From assembly GCA_046546095.1 (NCBI GenBank), contig JBKGYK010000003.1, positions 1 to 64,000 on the forward strand: a stretch of 64,000 nt of DNA, read 5' to 3'. Each line of letters opens with the position of its first letter. Position 1 is the stretch's first letter. This DNA comes from JAQIBY01 sp046546095 (GTDB lineage: Bacteria; Bacteroidota; Bacteroidia; Bacteroidales; ML635J-15). A program made the position numbers and the translations under genes. The notes beneath the pieces were generated by a model. It was not told the DNA's origin. It did not search any database and saw only the letters and a list, made by a program, of their open reading frames with translations. Below are positions 1 through 8,181 of the stretch, in pieces.

Positions 1-30
1 TCAAATCATACCGACCAAATAAGTTGCAGG
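1..30. repeat. Left copy of a 30-base direct repeat flanking the AbiE cassette
   Basis: The first 19 bases (TCAAATCATACCGACCAAA) are identical to positions 1835-1853, and the next 11 bases match at 7 of 11 positions. The two copies are in the same orientation, 1834 bases apart, and enclose the toxin-antitoxin pair. This copy touches the window edge, so its true left limit is not visible. Similarity stops after position 30. Confidence 0.75.
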
Positions 31-205
31 TTTAAAGTCGGTGGATGAGTAAGACGGAGCCATGATCTTATTTATAAGTTGTAGTCCATTCAGCCAGGCA
101 ATGCCGATGTGAACATGTGTGCCGAAGGGGATATAAAGGCTACTTCGTTATTTAACAGTTATTAATACCAAAATTGGGAGTAATTTTTTTATTATATTTC
201 TTTTT
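31..205. other. Non-coding stretch before the AbiE cassette
   Basis: No convincing reading frame is seen here. ACCGAC at 11-16 and GTCGGT at 37-42 form an imperfect inverted repeat that includes the end of the direct repeat. The stretch becomes very AT-rich after about 145, as expected just upstream of a promoter. A TTG at 174 opens the AbiEi frame, but the added residues are a low-complexity hydrophobic run, so I do not use it as the start. Confidence 0.5.
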
Positions 206-223
206 TTCCGTATATTTACGGAA
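206..223. promoter_or_regulatory. Palindromic operator over the AbiE promoter
   Basis: TTCCGTA (206-212) and TACGGAA (217-223) are perfect 7-base inverted arms around a 4-base spacer. The right half contains TATATTTA at 211-218, which resembles the Bacteroidota -7 element TAnnTTTG, with a T-rich -33 region about 20 bases upstream. AbiEi antitoxins of the characterised AbiE systems repress their own operon by binding inverted repeats at the promoter, so this is inferred to be the AbiEi operator. It ends 13 bases before the chosen ATG. Confidence 0.6.
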
Positions 224-236
224 TAACAGAAACGTT

Positions 237-857
237 ATGATTGATTTTCTTCAGTTTAAAAAGCACTTTTACGAGTATGTGTGCTTTTCAGTACATCAGG
301 CAAAAGCGGTTTTCCCTAAAATGGATAAAAACAACCTGACACGCTGGACAAAGCAAAATTATCTGGTACAGCTACGCAATGAATGGTATGCTTTTCCGGA
401 ATATAAAGCAAAGAAAGACTATGCATGGTATATCGCAAATAAAATATATCAGCCTTCTTACATTAGTTTACACACCGCACTTGCTTTTTATGGTATTATC
501 CCTGAAGAGGTTTTACAGATAATCAGCGTCAGCAGCAAAAAAACCATGAAATTTGACAACCATTTTGGACATTATATTTATAAAAAAATCAAACCGGAAT
601 TGTTTTTTGGCTATGATTTAATACCGGTAACAGAAAAAATTTCCGTCCGTTTTGCCAAACCTGAAAAAGCCATTCTGGATCTGCTTTATTTAAATCCATA
701 TTACAAAACACCCAATGATATGGAAAATCTGAGACTGGATACAGACTTCATGCTTAATGAATTTGATATAACCACGTTTGAAGATTTTCTGAATGCTTTT
801 AAGAGCAAAGCGCTTAAAAAAAGAGCTCAGGTAATGCTAAAAACATATGATCTATGA
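237..857 (+). CDS. AbiEi-type antitoxin and autorepressor of a type IV toxin-antitoxin system
   Basis: A 206-residue protein that should neutralise the AbiEii toxin without binding it directly and repress the operon through an N-terminal winged helix. The N-terminal half reads as a helix-turn-helix (about residues 8-50), followed by the family segment SLHTALAFYGIIPE (about 76-90) and, in the C-terminal domain, KPEKAILDLLYL, both typical of Bacteroidota AbiEi proteins. I start at the ATG at 237 because the upstream TTG start adds an unrelated hydrophobic run and would place the start before the palindromic operator. The gene overlaps the toxin gene by 4 bases (ATGA), the usual arrangement for a coupled pair. 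The family call is strong; autorepression is inferred. Confidence 0.85.
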   Translation: MIDFLQFKKHFYEYVCFSVHQAKAVFPKMDKNNLTRWTKQNYLVQLRNEWYAFPEYKAKKDYAWYIANKIYQPSYISLHTALAFYGIIPEEVLQIISVSSKKTMKFDNHFGHYIYKKIKPELFFGYDLIPVTEKISVRFAKPEKAILDLLYLNPYYKTPNDMENLRLDTDFMLNEFDITTFEDFLNAFKSKALKKRAQVMLKTYDL

Positions 858-1642
858 TAGAGCTTGATTACATACGCAATTTTTTTCCGGCTCAAATCCG
901 TAACACCCCGGTATTCGACCGCTATATGCTTAAAGAATACATCCAACTGATGCTGCTGGAGTATATATCAGAGAGTAAATACATCAGGCAAATTGCATTT
1001 ATCGGTGGCACCAATTTACGCCTGGTTAAAGGAATTGACCGATTTTCTGAAGATCTGGATTTCGACTGCACTGGTTTGGAAGAATCAGAATTTTATCAAA
1101 TGAGCAATGAAGTTGTAAGGTTTCTTTATCGCTCCGGTTTCCGTGTAGAGGAAAAGAAACCTGCCAGTGGTAAACTGAATGCGTTTCGAAGCAGCCTGTA
1201 TTTTCCTGAATTGCTTTTTGAACTAAATTTGTCTGGACATCGTGAACAACGCTTTTTAATAAAGCTGGAAGCAGAAGATCAAAACTATGCATACAATCCA
1301 GTCATGGCTTCTATTCATGGATGTGGAATGTTTTTTCCATTTCCGGTACCTGCTGACGATTTGTTGTGTTCCATGAAAATTTCAGCCTTACTAAACAGAA
1401 GCAAAGGAAGAGACTTTTATGATGTCATGTTTTTAATGGCACAAACCCCACCTGATTATGGATTTTTGGCAGAAAAAAACACCATTCATAATGCGAAGGA
1501 GTTGAAAACAGCCTTGACAGAAATTTCTCAAACTGTCAATATTCAACAAAAACAGAAAGATTTTGAACACCTCTTGTTTAATCCTGCTAATAGTAAGCGA
1601 ATACTTCAATTTAACGATTTTATTGAGTCTGTTTTGCAGTAA
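854..1642 (+). CDS. AbiEii-type nucleotidyltransferase toxin
   Basis: A 262-residue toxin of the AbiEii/AbiGii (DUF1814) family. Members have a nucleotidyltransferase fold, act in the cytoplasm to halt growth, and in phages' hosts can cause abortive infection. The nucleotide-binding motif IGGTNLRL is at about residues 50-57, the metal-binding motif SEDLDFD at about 65-71, and the second conserved block, LLNRSKGRDFYDVMFL, at about 180-195. All key positions appear intact, so the toxin should be active. It is translationally coupled to the antitoxin upstream. Nothing in its composition marks it strongly as foreign, but the flanking repeats suggest a mobile cassette. Confidence 0.88.
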   Translation: MIELDYIRNFFPAQIRNTPVFDRYMLKEYIQLMLLEYISESKYIRQIAFIGGTNLRLVKGIDRFSEDLDFDCTGLEESEFYQMSNEVVRFLYRSGFRVEEKKPASGKLNAFRSSLYFPELLFELNLSGHREQRFLIKLEAEDQNYAYNPVMASIHGCGMFFPFPVPADDLLCSMKISALLNRSKGRDFYDVMFLMAQTPPDYGFLAEKNTIHNAKELKTALTEISQTVNIQQKQKDFEHLLFNPANSKRILQFNDFIESVLQ

Positions 1643-1834
1643 ATTCATGTGTAAATCCGGGAAAGGAGTTTTAGATTGCCACGCTGTAGCTAATGCCTTC
1701 CATTACCATCATCCCCCGGGAAAACCTGTTGCCATAATATATTTCAGGCCTACCGGGACATAATGCTCCAGCACAGCACCAACCCGTCACATCTTCATGC
1801 AGTGCACGATAACATTTTCATTTACCTTATAACG
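1643..1834. other. Non-coding stretch after the AbiE cassette
   Basis: No supported gene. Frames that cross it are open only by chance. It separates the toxin stop codon from the right-hand direct repeat, and has no clear intrinsic terminator for the toxin transcript. Confidence 0.5.
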
Positions 1835-1864
1835 TCAAATCATACCGACCAAACAGGTTGTGGG
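1835..1864. repeat. Right copy of the 30-base direct repeat
   Basis: Identical to positions 1-19 over the first 19 bases and 26 of 30 overall. Just beyond it, GTTGTGGGC (1857-1865) and GCCCAAC (1885-1891) form a hairpin with one bulged base. The repeat lies immediately upstream of the promoter of the Wzi-like gene, so the cassette appears to have been placed in that gene's upstream region. Confidence 0.75.
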
Positions 1865-1881
1865 CTCCCGGCCAAGGGCCT

Positions 1882-1913
1882 TTTGCCCAACTCCAAAATA
1901 ATTTGTATCTTTC
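1882..1913 (+). promoter_or_regulatory. Candidate Bacteroidota promoter for the Wzi-like pair
   Basis: TTTG at 1882-1885, a 20-base spacer and TATCTTTC at 1906-1913 (consensus TAnnTTTG). The start codon is at 1919, so the transcript would have almost no leader. Confidence 0.5.
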
Positions 1914-1918
1914 CTCGC

Positions 1919-3418
1919 ATGAAACACTGGGTGATTCTGGTATTCGCACTTTTATCCACAACGCTGTCAGCCCAAAGTCCCCTGGGAAAACGACAGCTTA
2001 CCGGACTTGATTCCGAACGACAGACCGTGGAAAACAGCATGTCTCTGGTGTACCACAATCAGCCTCAAATCATTACCGACAGCCTGAACACCAAATCCGG
2101 CTTTTTTAACTGGCTGCTGAACAAACCTGCCCTGCAATCCAAAGGGGAAAATCACCAGATTGTTCTCAACCCGGCATTCAACTTTCAGCTTGGGAAACAT
2201 CAGGACGGAAGCACATGGATCAACACCCGGGGTGCAGAAATTCATGGCAATTTCAGCGAAAAGGTTTGGTTCCATACCAGCTTCTTCGAAAACCAGGGTC
2301 ACTTCCCGGCTTACCTCAATGAATACGCAACTACCTATGGCGTGTTGCCTGGCTATGCCCGCATGAAACCATACAATGAAAGCGACTGGGATTACGCCTC
2401 AGCATACGGAAGCATAGAAATACAGCCCGCAGATTTTTTAAACCTCCGTTTTGGCCACGATAAACCCTTCATCGGCGAAGGCCACCGCAGCCTTTTTCTT
2501 TCCGATGCCACCTTTCAGTCTTTATTTCTTCAGACCAGACTTGAATTCGGAAACTGGCGCTACACCAACCTCAGTATGCAATGGATGAATCCCAATTTCA
2601 ACAACCTCATGGAGTGGGAAAATGCCCAAAGCCTGGAAGGCAACTATCAACGCAAGTTCAGCAGTTACAACATGCTGGCGTACCACTTCAGCGATAATTT
2701 CAGGCTGGCGTTTATTGAAGCCGTATTGTTCAATGTTGACAATCAGCATTCTGATTTTAACCCACAAATGCTCAACCCCCTGCCGGGCATTCGTGCTGCC
2801 TGGATGGGCACCGACAGCCGGGACAATCTGGTCACAGGCTTTGATGCTTTGCTGAAACTGGATCACGGTCATTATTACCTGCAACTGCTCATTGACGATT
2901 TACACATGAGCAGCCTGACCTTCAAAAACCCGTACAATCGATTTGCCTGGCAGCTTGGTGCCGTATTTTACGATATCATGGGCATTCAAAACCTGCATGC
3001 CCGCGCAGAACACAATTACATCCGTGCCAACACCTATGCATCCACAACACCAGAAGTCGGATGGTCTCATTACAACCAGCCTGTAGCCCATCCGGCAGGC
3101 TCCAACCTTACCGAATTTATGGGGGAACTCCAATACCGCTACAAACGCTTTCCGTTGCGTGCAAAGATCAGTTACATGCGGCGTGGAAAAGAGCAAAACG
3201 AGATGCTAATGCCGGCCGAATACCCCACAGAAGGAGCCTATATTGCCGGTCCGGCGGAAAACTTCCTGTATGCCGATGCAGAGATGGCTTTCATCATCAA
3301 TCCCACATGGCACTGGCTGGCATTTGCTGGTGTTACCTATCGGCATTCCGAAGAAAAGATGCTGTGGATACGTTTTGGCACAAAAACAAACCTTAACCGC
3401 TTAATCCGAGATTTCTGA
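1919..3418 (+). CDS. Wzi-like capsule assembly outer-membrane protein, first of two paralogs
   Basis: A 499-residue outer-membrane beta-barrel resembling the capsule assembly Wzi family of Bacteroidota; Wzi proteins help attach surface polysaccharide to the cell. The start at 1919 gives a clean signal peptide ending LLSTTLSAQ, whereas the longer open frame back to 1763 carries no recognisable sequence. Alternating aromatic and polar residues run through the protein, consistent with barrel strands. The block EGHRSLFLSD (about 190-200) recurs in the next gene as DGYRSLLLSD, and a second shared block (AHPAGSNLTEFMGEL) lies near the C-terminus, so the two are paralogs. The stop and the next start overlap by one base (TGATG). 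The substrate polysaccharide is unknown. Confidence 0.65.
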   Translation: MKHWVILVFALLSTTLSAQSPLGKRQLTGLDSERQTVENSMSLVYHNQPQIITDSLNTKSGFFNWLLNKPALQSKGENHQIVLNPAFNFQLGKHQDGSTWINTRGAEIHGNFSEKVWFHTSFFENQGHFPAYLNEYATTYGVLPGYARMKPYNESDWDYASAYGSIEIQPADFLNLRFGHDKPFIGEGHRSLFLSDATFQSLFLQTRLEFGNWRYTNLSMQWMNPNFNNLMEWENAQSLEGNYQRKFSSYNMLAYHFSDNFRLAFIEAVLFNVDNQHSDFNPQMLNPLPGIRAAWMGTDSRDNLVTGFDALLKLDHGHYYLQLLIDDLHMSSLTFKNPYNRFAWQLGAVFYDIMGIQNLHARAEHNYIRANTYASTTPEVGWSHYNQPVAHPAGSNLTEFMGELQYRYKRFPLRAKISYMRRGKEQNEMLMPAEYPTEGAYIAGPAENFLYADAEMAFIINPTWHWLAFAGVTYRHSEEKMLWIRFGTKTNLNRLIRDF

Positions 3419-5007
3419 TGAACATTCGCCCGTTTCATATCGTCCTGCTTATTCTGCTCATGCTCAACGGCACACTTGATGCACAAAACTGGCTGAATAC
3501 GGGAATGAACAAAAGTACCCGCCTGATGCTGGAAGAGCGGCAGTTCAACGACTCATCTTCGGTTCACACGTCCATCAATCATTTGTACCTGAATCCGGCA
3601 GACAGTCTTGCAGAAAAATTTTCCCAGTATACACTGAAAAAAGAGAACCTGTACTTTTCGTTTTACCCGTCTTTTTACATCAGTGCCGGCTTGTTGCAGG
3701 AAGCGGAATTTTCCAGCAACAACAGCATTGGCTTCAATACTGACCTGGCATACAAAGCCGGAAACCATCAGATAGCATTGCATGCAGGGGCAGAAATGTT
3801 TGCCGGAGTACAACCTTATTACCTCAGGCTCCGCATGCAGCAAAGGCAGATTATTCCCGGATACACTGCAGGATCCCGAATCAACAGGCACTGGAATGTT
3901 GGCTGGCTGCCGGATGTTTACCTGCACTACCAATCACCCTGGATACTAAGCGTTGAAGCAGGCATGGGGAAACATGTCATTGGCGATGGTTACCGCTCTT
4001 TGCTTTTGTCGGATAACAGCAGTCCCTACCCTTACGCATCCCTGTACGCCGATTTTGACAACATTCTCTACCGCATCAACTGGATGTGGCTAAACAACAG
4101 CACATATCAGGCATTTGAGCCGGAACCAAAAAAGTTTGCCCTCATGCATTACCTGAGCTGGAAGCTCCACCCCCGCTTTACCCTGGGCCTGTTTGAAAGC
4201 ATTGTGTGGTCAAACGAACTGCGTGGCGGATTTGAAGCCCAATACCTCAACCCGTTCATCTTTTTCCGCCCGGTTGAATTTTCCCTGGGCAGCTCCGACA
4301 ATGCCTTGCTCGGACTAAATCTGTCATGGAATCCCTTTGGCAAGTGCGTTTTATACGGGCAGTTTGTGCTGGATGACATGAAAGTGGGTGAGCTGGCCAT
4401 GGACATCCGGCACCGGTTGAATCCGGATGATGACAGCTTCGATTACGGCTGGTTTGCCAACAAATACGGAGGTCAGATTGGCATCAAACTTTATGATGCC
4501 TTTGGTCTTGACGGTTTGTTCTTGCAGGCAGAAGCCAATGCGGTAAGGCCATTTGTGTATGCCCACAACAACATCAGCCAGACATACACGCATCAGTATC
4601 AGTCGCTGGCTCATCCTCTGGGAGCAAATTTTGCAGAAATCCTTGGCCATATCAATTATCGGTTCAAAATGTACCGCCTCAGTTTTACAGGGATCTACGC
4701 CATTCAGGGTGAAAGTTCATCAGGTACAAACATGGGTGAAAACATTTTTTATCCGGTCAGCGACGGGCCAAACATGGGCTACATTCCCGCCTCAACATAC
4801 GGCAATGAAATTCTGCAGGGCAACAAGCGACGTATGATGTACCTTGAATCTGAATTTTGCTGGCAGGCTGCCCCACAGGGCAGTCTGGAGCTTTTTGCCA
4901 GGGGTTTTTTCCGGCAGACTTATGGATCCAGCATTATCGGGCTCACAAATTACGGCATCATGCTGGGTGCGAGAACGCATCCTTCACAATTGAGCCGGTA
5001 TTTTTAA
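3418..5007 (+). CDS. Wzi-like capsule assembly outer-membrane protein, second of two paralogs
   Basis: A 529-residue protein with an N-terminal signal peptide (cleavage after about residue 23, LNGTLDAQ) and a predicted beta-barrel body. It shares with its upstream neighbour the DGYRSLLLSD block and a C-terminal block around AHPLGANFAEILGHINYRF. It begins on the last base of the preceding stop codon, so the two must be translated together and are probably made in equal amounts. Its stop faces the stop of the protease gene on the other strand only 3 bases away. The family call rests on overall resemblance; whether it exports, anchors or only binds surface polysaccharide is not visible. Confidence 0.65.
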   Translation: MNIRPFHIVLLILLMLNGTLDAQNWLNTGMNKSTRLMLEERQFNDSSSVHTSINHLYLNPADSLAEKFSQYTLKKENLYFSFYPSFYISAGLLQEAEFSSNNSIGFNTDLAYKAGNHQIALHAGAEMFAGVQPYYLRLRMQQRQIIPGYTAGSRINRHWNVGWLPDVYLHYQSPWILSVEAGMGKHVIGDGYRSLLLSDNSSPYPYASLYADFDNILYRINWMWLNNSTYQAFEPEPKKFALMHYLSWKLHPRFTLGLFESIVWSNELRGGFEAQYLNPFIFFRPVEFSLGSSDNALLGLNLSWNPFGKCVLYGQFVLDDMKVGELAMDIRHRLNPDDDSFDYGWFANKYGGQIGIKLYDAFGLDGLFLQAEANAVRPFVYAHNNISQTYTHQYQSLAHPLGANFAEILGHINYRFKMYRLSFTGIYAIQGESSSGTNMGENIFYPVSDGPNMGYIPASTYGNEILQGNKRRMMYLESEFCWQAAPQGSLELFARGFFRQTYGSSIIGLTNYGIMLGARTHPSQLSRYF

Positions 5008-5010
5008 AAA

Positions 5011-5931
5011 TTATCCGGAAAGCTTTCGTTTCTTTCGAAACCTGACAAACCAAATCAGTATAGCTGTGTAGCCCAGTATGGAAATATACAACCATACAGA
5101 AGAGGGATCTGCACCGAATTCATCGGGATTGGGAGCAGACTCGTTGGATTTGAAATATATATAGTACCAGATTGCTGCCAGGGCATTGTTGGTAAAATGT
5201 GCAATAACCGGCACCCACAAGGAACCGGTCCAATACAACAAATAACCGAACATCACGCCAAGGAAAAGCCGTGGCAGAAAGCCATAAAACTGAAAATGTA
5301 CAAAGGAAAACAGAATGGCTGCTACCAAAATGGCAATGTGAATATTGTTGGTCCATTCTTTCAGGAGTCGCTGAATAACACCGCGGAAAAGCAATTCTTC
5401 ACAAACGGCAGGAACAAGGGCAAGCACAAAAATATTCACCAGTAAACCACCAATATTGGCAGCATCAAGCATTCTCTCCTGAAGCTTCCGGGCAGATTCC
5501 TCCATCCGGATAATCATCTGTTCAATCTGCTCCATGCCATCAGGAAGGTTGAGCGAAGCATTCCATGAGGCCATCAGATTTACCAGTCCGATGCTGGCAA
5601 TTACCCAAAGAATGGTAAAAATAATTTCTTTGTTCCCGGGAATACGACGCATCTTGAGGTGATATACCGGATCCGGACTGGAGATCACAGCTACTACATA
5701 AGCTGGCAGAAGCAATACAAACACCGAATTGATAAGCTGAACGATTTTCAGAACATTGATATTCACATTTTCTATGCACACCTCTGTGATAGCCAGCTCC
5801 GAGGAAGTGGCGCTATATAATATAATACCGGAAATAATCTGAGAAATAAACAAACCAATGAACACCAGGGTAAAAACGATCATTAGCCTGATTCCGGGAT
5901 GTATATTTACAAATGTATTTCTTAAACTCAT
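5011..5931 (-). CDS. CPBP-family intramembrane glutamic protease (CAAX protease-like)
   Basis: A 306-residue integral membrane protein with about eight hydrophobic segments. The three conserved ABI/CPBP motifs are complete: EELLFR with E178, E179 and R183, a histidine in FSFVHFQF (H212), and H245 and N248 in IAHFTNNA. These make up the active site of the Rce1-like protease family. Bacterial members have varied roles, including peptide maturation and immunity; the substrate here is unknown. Its ATG overlaps the stop of ribD by 4 bases, so it is co-transcribed with it, although no functional link to riboflavin synthesis is known. Confidence 0.85.
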   Translation of the reverse strand: MSLRNTFVNIHPGIRLMIVFTLVFIGLFISQIISGIILYSATSSELAITEVCIENVNINVLKIVQLINSVFVLLLPAYVVAVISSPDPVYHLKMRRIPGNKEIIFTILWVIASIGLVNLMASWNASLNLPDGMEQIEQMIIRMEESARKLQERMLDAANIGGLLVNIFVLALVPAVCEELLFRGVIQRLLKEWTNNIHIAILVAAILFSFVHFQFYGFLPRLFLGVMFGYLLYWTGSLWVPVIAHFTNNALAAIWYYIYFKSNESAPNPDEFGADPSSVWLYISILGYTAILIWFVRFRKKRKLSG

Positions 5932-6971
5932 TGTCTTAGTATTTTCAATTCACTGTTTCCAAATTGCTTATAGTGGGTTTTTATCCCTTTAATGCGCGGT
6001 GCTTCAACGCCTTCACCAAAATAATGGTCTCCGGTAAATATTCTGGCCTCATCCCACAATCCTTTTCTAATAAAGGAATTCAGCAATTCGGCACCTCCTT
6101 CTACGACAAGAGACTGTTGATTTTGTTGATAAAGAAGTCTTACTATTTCCTCTATATTATCTTGCCGGCTACTGATTTTGAGACGTTTCAATCTACCCGT
6201 GGCGACCTTTATTTTGTCTGTAAAAACAATGCTGTCGGCCTCGTCATTGAACAGAAATAAATCCTCAGGTAGTTTTCCATCATAATCTATGGTTACTCTA
6301 AGCGGATTTCTGCCTGTCCATTCCCTCACTGTGAGCTGCGGATTATCCATGATGGCCGTGTGTGTTCCCACCATAAAGGCATCCTCCTCAGAACGCCACT
6401 TGTGTACCAGCAATTTGCCGAATTTATTGGTAATCCAGCTCGGATAACTGTTTCGGTCAACTGTACGTTTGACATCAATAAAACCATCGCGGGTTTCTGC
6501 CCATTTCAGAATAATGTATGGTCGTTTTTCCGTAAAAAATGTAACAAACCGCCGGTTCAATTCCACAGCTTCCTTTTCAAGCACACCGGTAATTACCTCC
6601 ACTCCGTGATTCCGGAGTTTAGCCACACCTCTACCACTGACCTGTGGATTGGGGTCTGTCATTCCGATCACTACCCTGGAAATTCCTTTGCGGATGATCA
6701 GATCAGTGCAGGGCGGAGTTTTGCCATGATGTACACAAGGCTCAAGATTAACATAAATAGTGGATGATTTCAGGTCTTCCTGTTGTTTTACAGATGCAAT
6801 GGCATTTACTTCAGCGTGGGCTTCGCCAATTTTTTGGTGGTAACCTTCGCCTATGATACAATCATCCTTAACGATCACAGCACCAACCAATGGATTTGGA
6901 CTTACATGCCCCAGGCCGGATTTTGCTATATCAAGGCACCTTCTCAAGTATATTTCATCCTTGCTCATCAT
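5928..6971 (-). CDS. ribD: Bifunctional riboflavin biosynthesis deaminase/reductase RibD
   Basis: A 347-residue enzyme that deaminates the pyrimidine intermediate of riboflavin synthesis and then reduces its ribose side chain with NADPH. The N-terminal cytidine-deaminase-like domain shows the zinc ligands H52 (HAEVNAI), C79 and C88 (EPCVHHGKTPPC). The C-terminal reductase domain starts near residue 148 and ends with the family pattern VVEGGAELLNSF. Both domains appear full length. Two methionines begin the frame; the second (6968) is equally possible. The other riboflavin genes are not in the window. Confidence 0.93.
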   Translation of the reverse strand: MMSKDEIYLRRCLDIAKSGLGHVSPNPLVGAVIVKDDCIIGEGYHQKIGEAHAEVNAIASVKQQEDLKSSTIYVNLEPCVHHGKTPPCTDLIIRKGISRVVIGMTDPNPQVSGRGVAKLRNHGVEVITGVLEKEAVELNRRFVTFFTEKRPYIILKWAETRDGFIDVKRTVDRNSYPSWITNKFGKLLVHKWRSEEDAFMVGTHTAIMDNPQLTVREWTGRNPLRVTIDYDGKLPEDLFLFNDEADSIVFTDKIKVATGRLKRLKISSRQDNIEEIVRLLYQQNQQSLVVEGGAELLNSFIRKGLWDEARIFTGDHYFGEGVEAPRIKGIKTHYKQFGNSELKILRQ

Positions 6972-7053
6972 ATCCGCAACAAAATTAGTAAACTTAAGAG
7001 ATTCACGGTCTTAATTCCCACTCTTTAACCATAAATTAAGACTTCAGGATAAG

Positions 7054-7455
7054 TCAGAGCCACATAATAAATTGCGAATTATCGGTATACCTGTTCAGAT
7101 CAGGGGTAAAAATGATGACAAACAGATCAGCCAGAGGCAAAAAACCCATTCCACCTCCAAGTGTAAAAGCATATACCACAGGCACCCATGGCTCAGTACC
7201 CAGATAAATTCTGTGTCCGCCAAGAGGTCCGGTAAGTATATCAGCTGCGATGGCAATGAGTTTACTCCTCTTCTTCATCTGCTGGTTATCATCGCTATAG
7301 GATATCATCATTCTGTAGTTGCCCAGTCGTATTGTGTCCTTCATTTCCAGGCCGGAAACACTGATTTCATTTGCGCCTGCGGATGGTGTGGCGACACTTT
7401 TGGACGGAGGCAGCAGCATCAGCACAAACACACAATATACAGGCAGCATTTTCAT
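7054..7455 (-). CDS. TM2-domain membrane protein, exported
   Basis: A 133-residue protein with a hydrophobic N-terminus that reads as a signal peptide, a short charged region, and a C-terminal TM2 domain made of two membrane segments joined by a tight turn. The TM2 hallmark is GPLGGHRIYLGTE near residue 78, followed by a glycine-rich segment and the LADLFVIIF end. The function of TM2 proteins in bacteria is not established. Its start overlaps the stop of the upstream phosphatase gene by 4 bases, and it is the last gene of the rmlB transcript. Confidence 0.7.
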   Translation of the reverse strand: MKMLPVYCVFVLMLLPPSKSVATPSAGANEISVSGLEMKDTIRLGNYRMMISYSDDNQQMKKRSKLIAIAADILTGPLGGHRIYLGTEPWVPVVYAFTLGGGMGFLPLADLFVIIFTPDLNRYTDNSQFIMWL

Positions 7456-8180
7456 AAGCTCTGGTTGTATGTCCCCGACTGAATAACCGACTGTATGGTT
7501 TTGTTTTCTATGCTGGTGCTTATCAGATCAATGGCAGTGGGTGAATGAGCATCTGTACCCAGAAATTCTATCCAGCCCTCTGCTGCAATCAACTCAATAT
7601 TGCGTTTGGGAATCTGCCCATAAAAACCTTCAGCAGCATGCATATTTGATTGAAACAGATAGCCCATGTTTCTCAGCCTTTCAAACATGTTTTTATTGCC
7701 GTGCCAGTATTCATAGCGCTCCGGGTGTGCAAGCACTGGTTGATAGCCATTCGCTTTCAGGGAATCAGCAACCATTTCAGCACCAACCGGCGGCATATGA
7801 AAGCTGAATTCACACAGAACATAATTTGTCCCGAATGTCAAAACATCACCTGTATCTATCAATTTCAGCAGGTGCCGGTCAGCAAAATACTCGGCCGCGT
7901 AATCAAGCTCTATGTTGATATTTTCTTTTTCTTTTGCCTCCATTACCTGCTCATAAGCATTCCTGATGTTTTCTGTATCATTCATGTATCGTTCGGAATG
8001 TACATGTGGTGTAGTAATCACTTTTGTATAGCCCTGCATCTCAAATGCACGCAACATATACATGCTTTCACTGATATCGCGTGAGCCATCATCTATTCCC
8101 GGTAGCACATGCGAATGAATGTCGATTTGCAAACGCATTACGGGCAATTTTACTTTACTTTTTCTGGAAAATAAGCCCAT
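7452..8180 (-). CDS. CpsB/YwqE-type PHP tyrosine-protein phosphatase
   Basis: A 242-residue enzyme of the PHP metal-dependent phosphatase family. Related CpsB and YwqE proteins dephosphorylate the bacterial tyrosine kinases that control polysaccharide chain export. The metal-binding motifs are all visible: DIHSHVLPGIDDGSRD near the start (H22, H24), TPHVHSERY near 63, LAHPERYEYW in the middle and LGTDAHSP near the end. It lies one base after the rmlB stop codon, which supports a role in surface polysaccharide production. No partner tyrosine kinase gene is present in the window. Confidence 0.85.
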   Translation of the reverse strand: MGLFSRKSKVKLPVMRLQIDIHSHVLPGIDDGSRDISESMYMLRAFEMQGYTKVITTPHVHSERYMNDTENIRNAYEQVMEAKEKENINIELDYAAEYFADRHLLKLIDTGDVLTFGTNYVLCEFSFHMPPVGAEMVADSLKANGYQPVLAHPERYEYWHGNKNMFERLRNMGYLFQSNMHAAEGFYGQIPKRNIELIAAEGWIEFLGTDAHSPTAIDLISTSIENKTIQSVIQSGTYNQSL

Positions 8181-8181
8181 G

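Noticed and set aside
1..19. The repeat as the 3' end of a tRNA gene
   Set aside because: TTCAAATC-like bases resemble a T-loop, but neither copy has a matching T-stem or acceptor stem, and nothing else of a tRNA is present.
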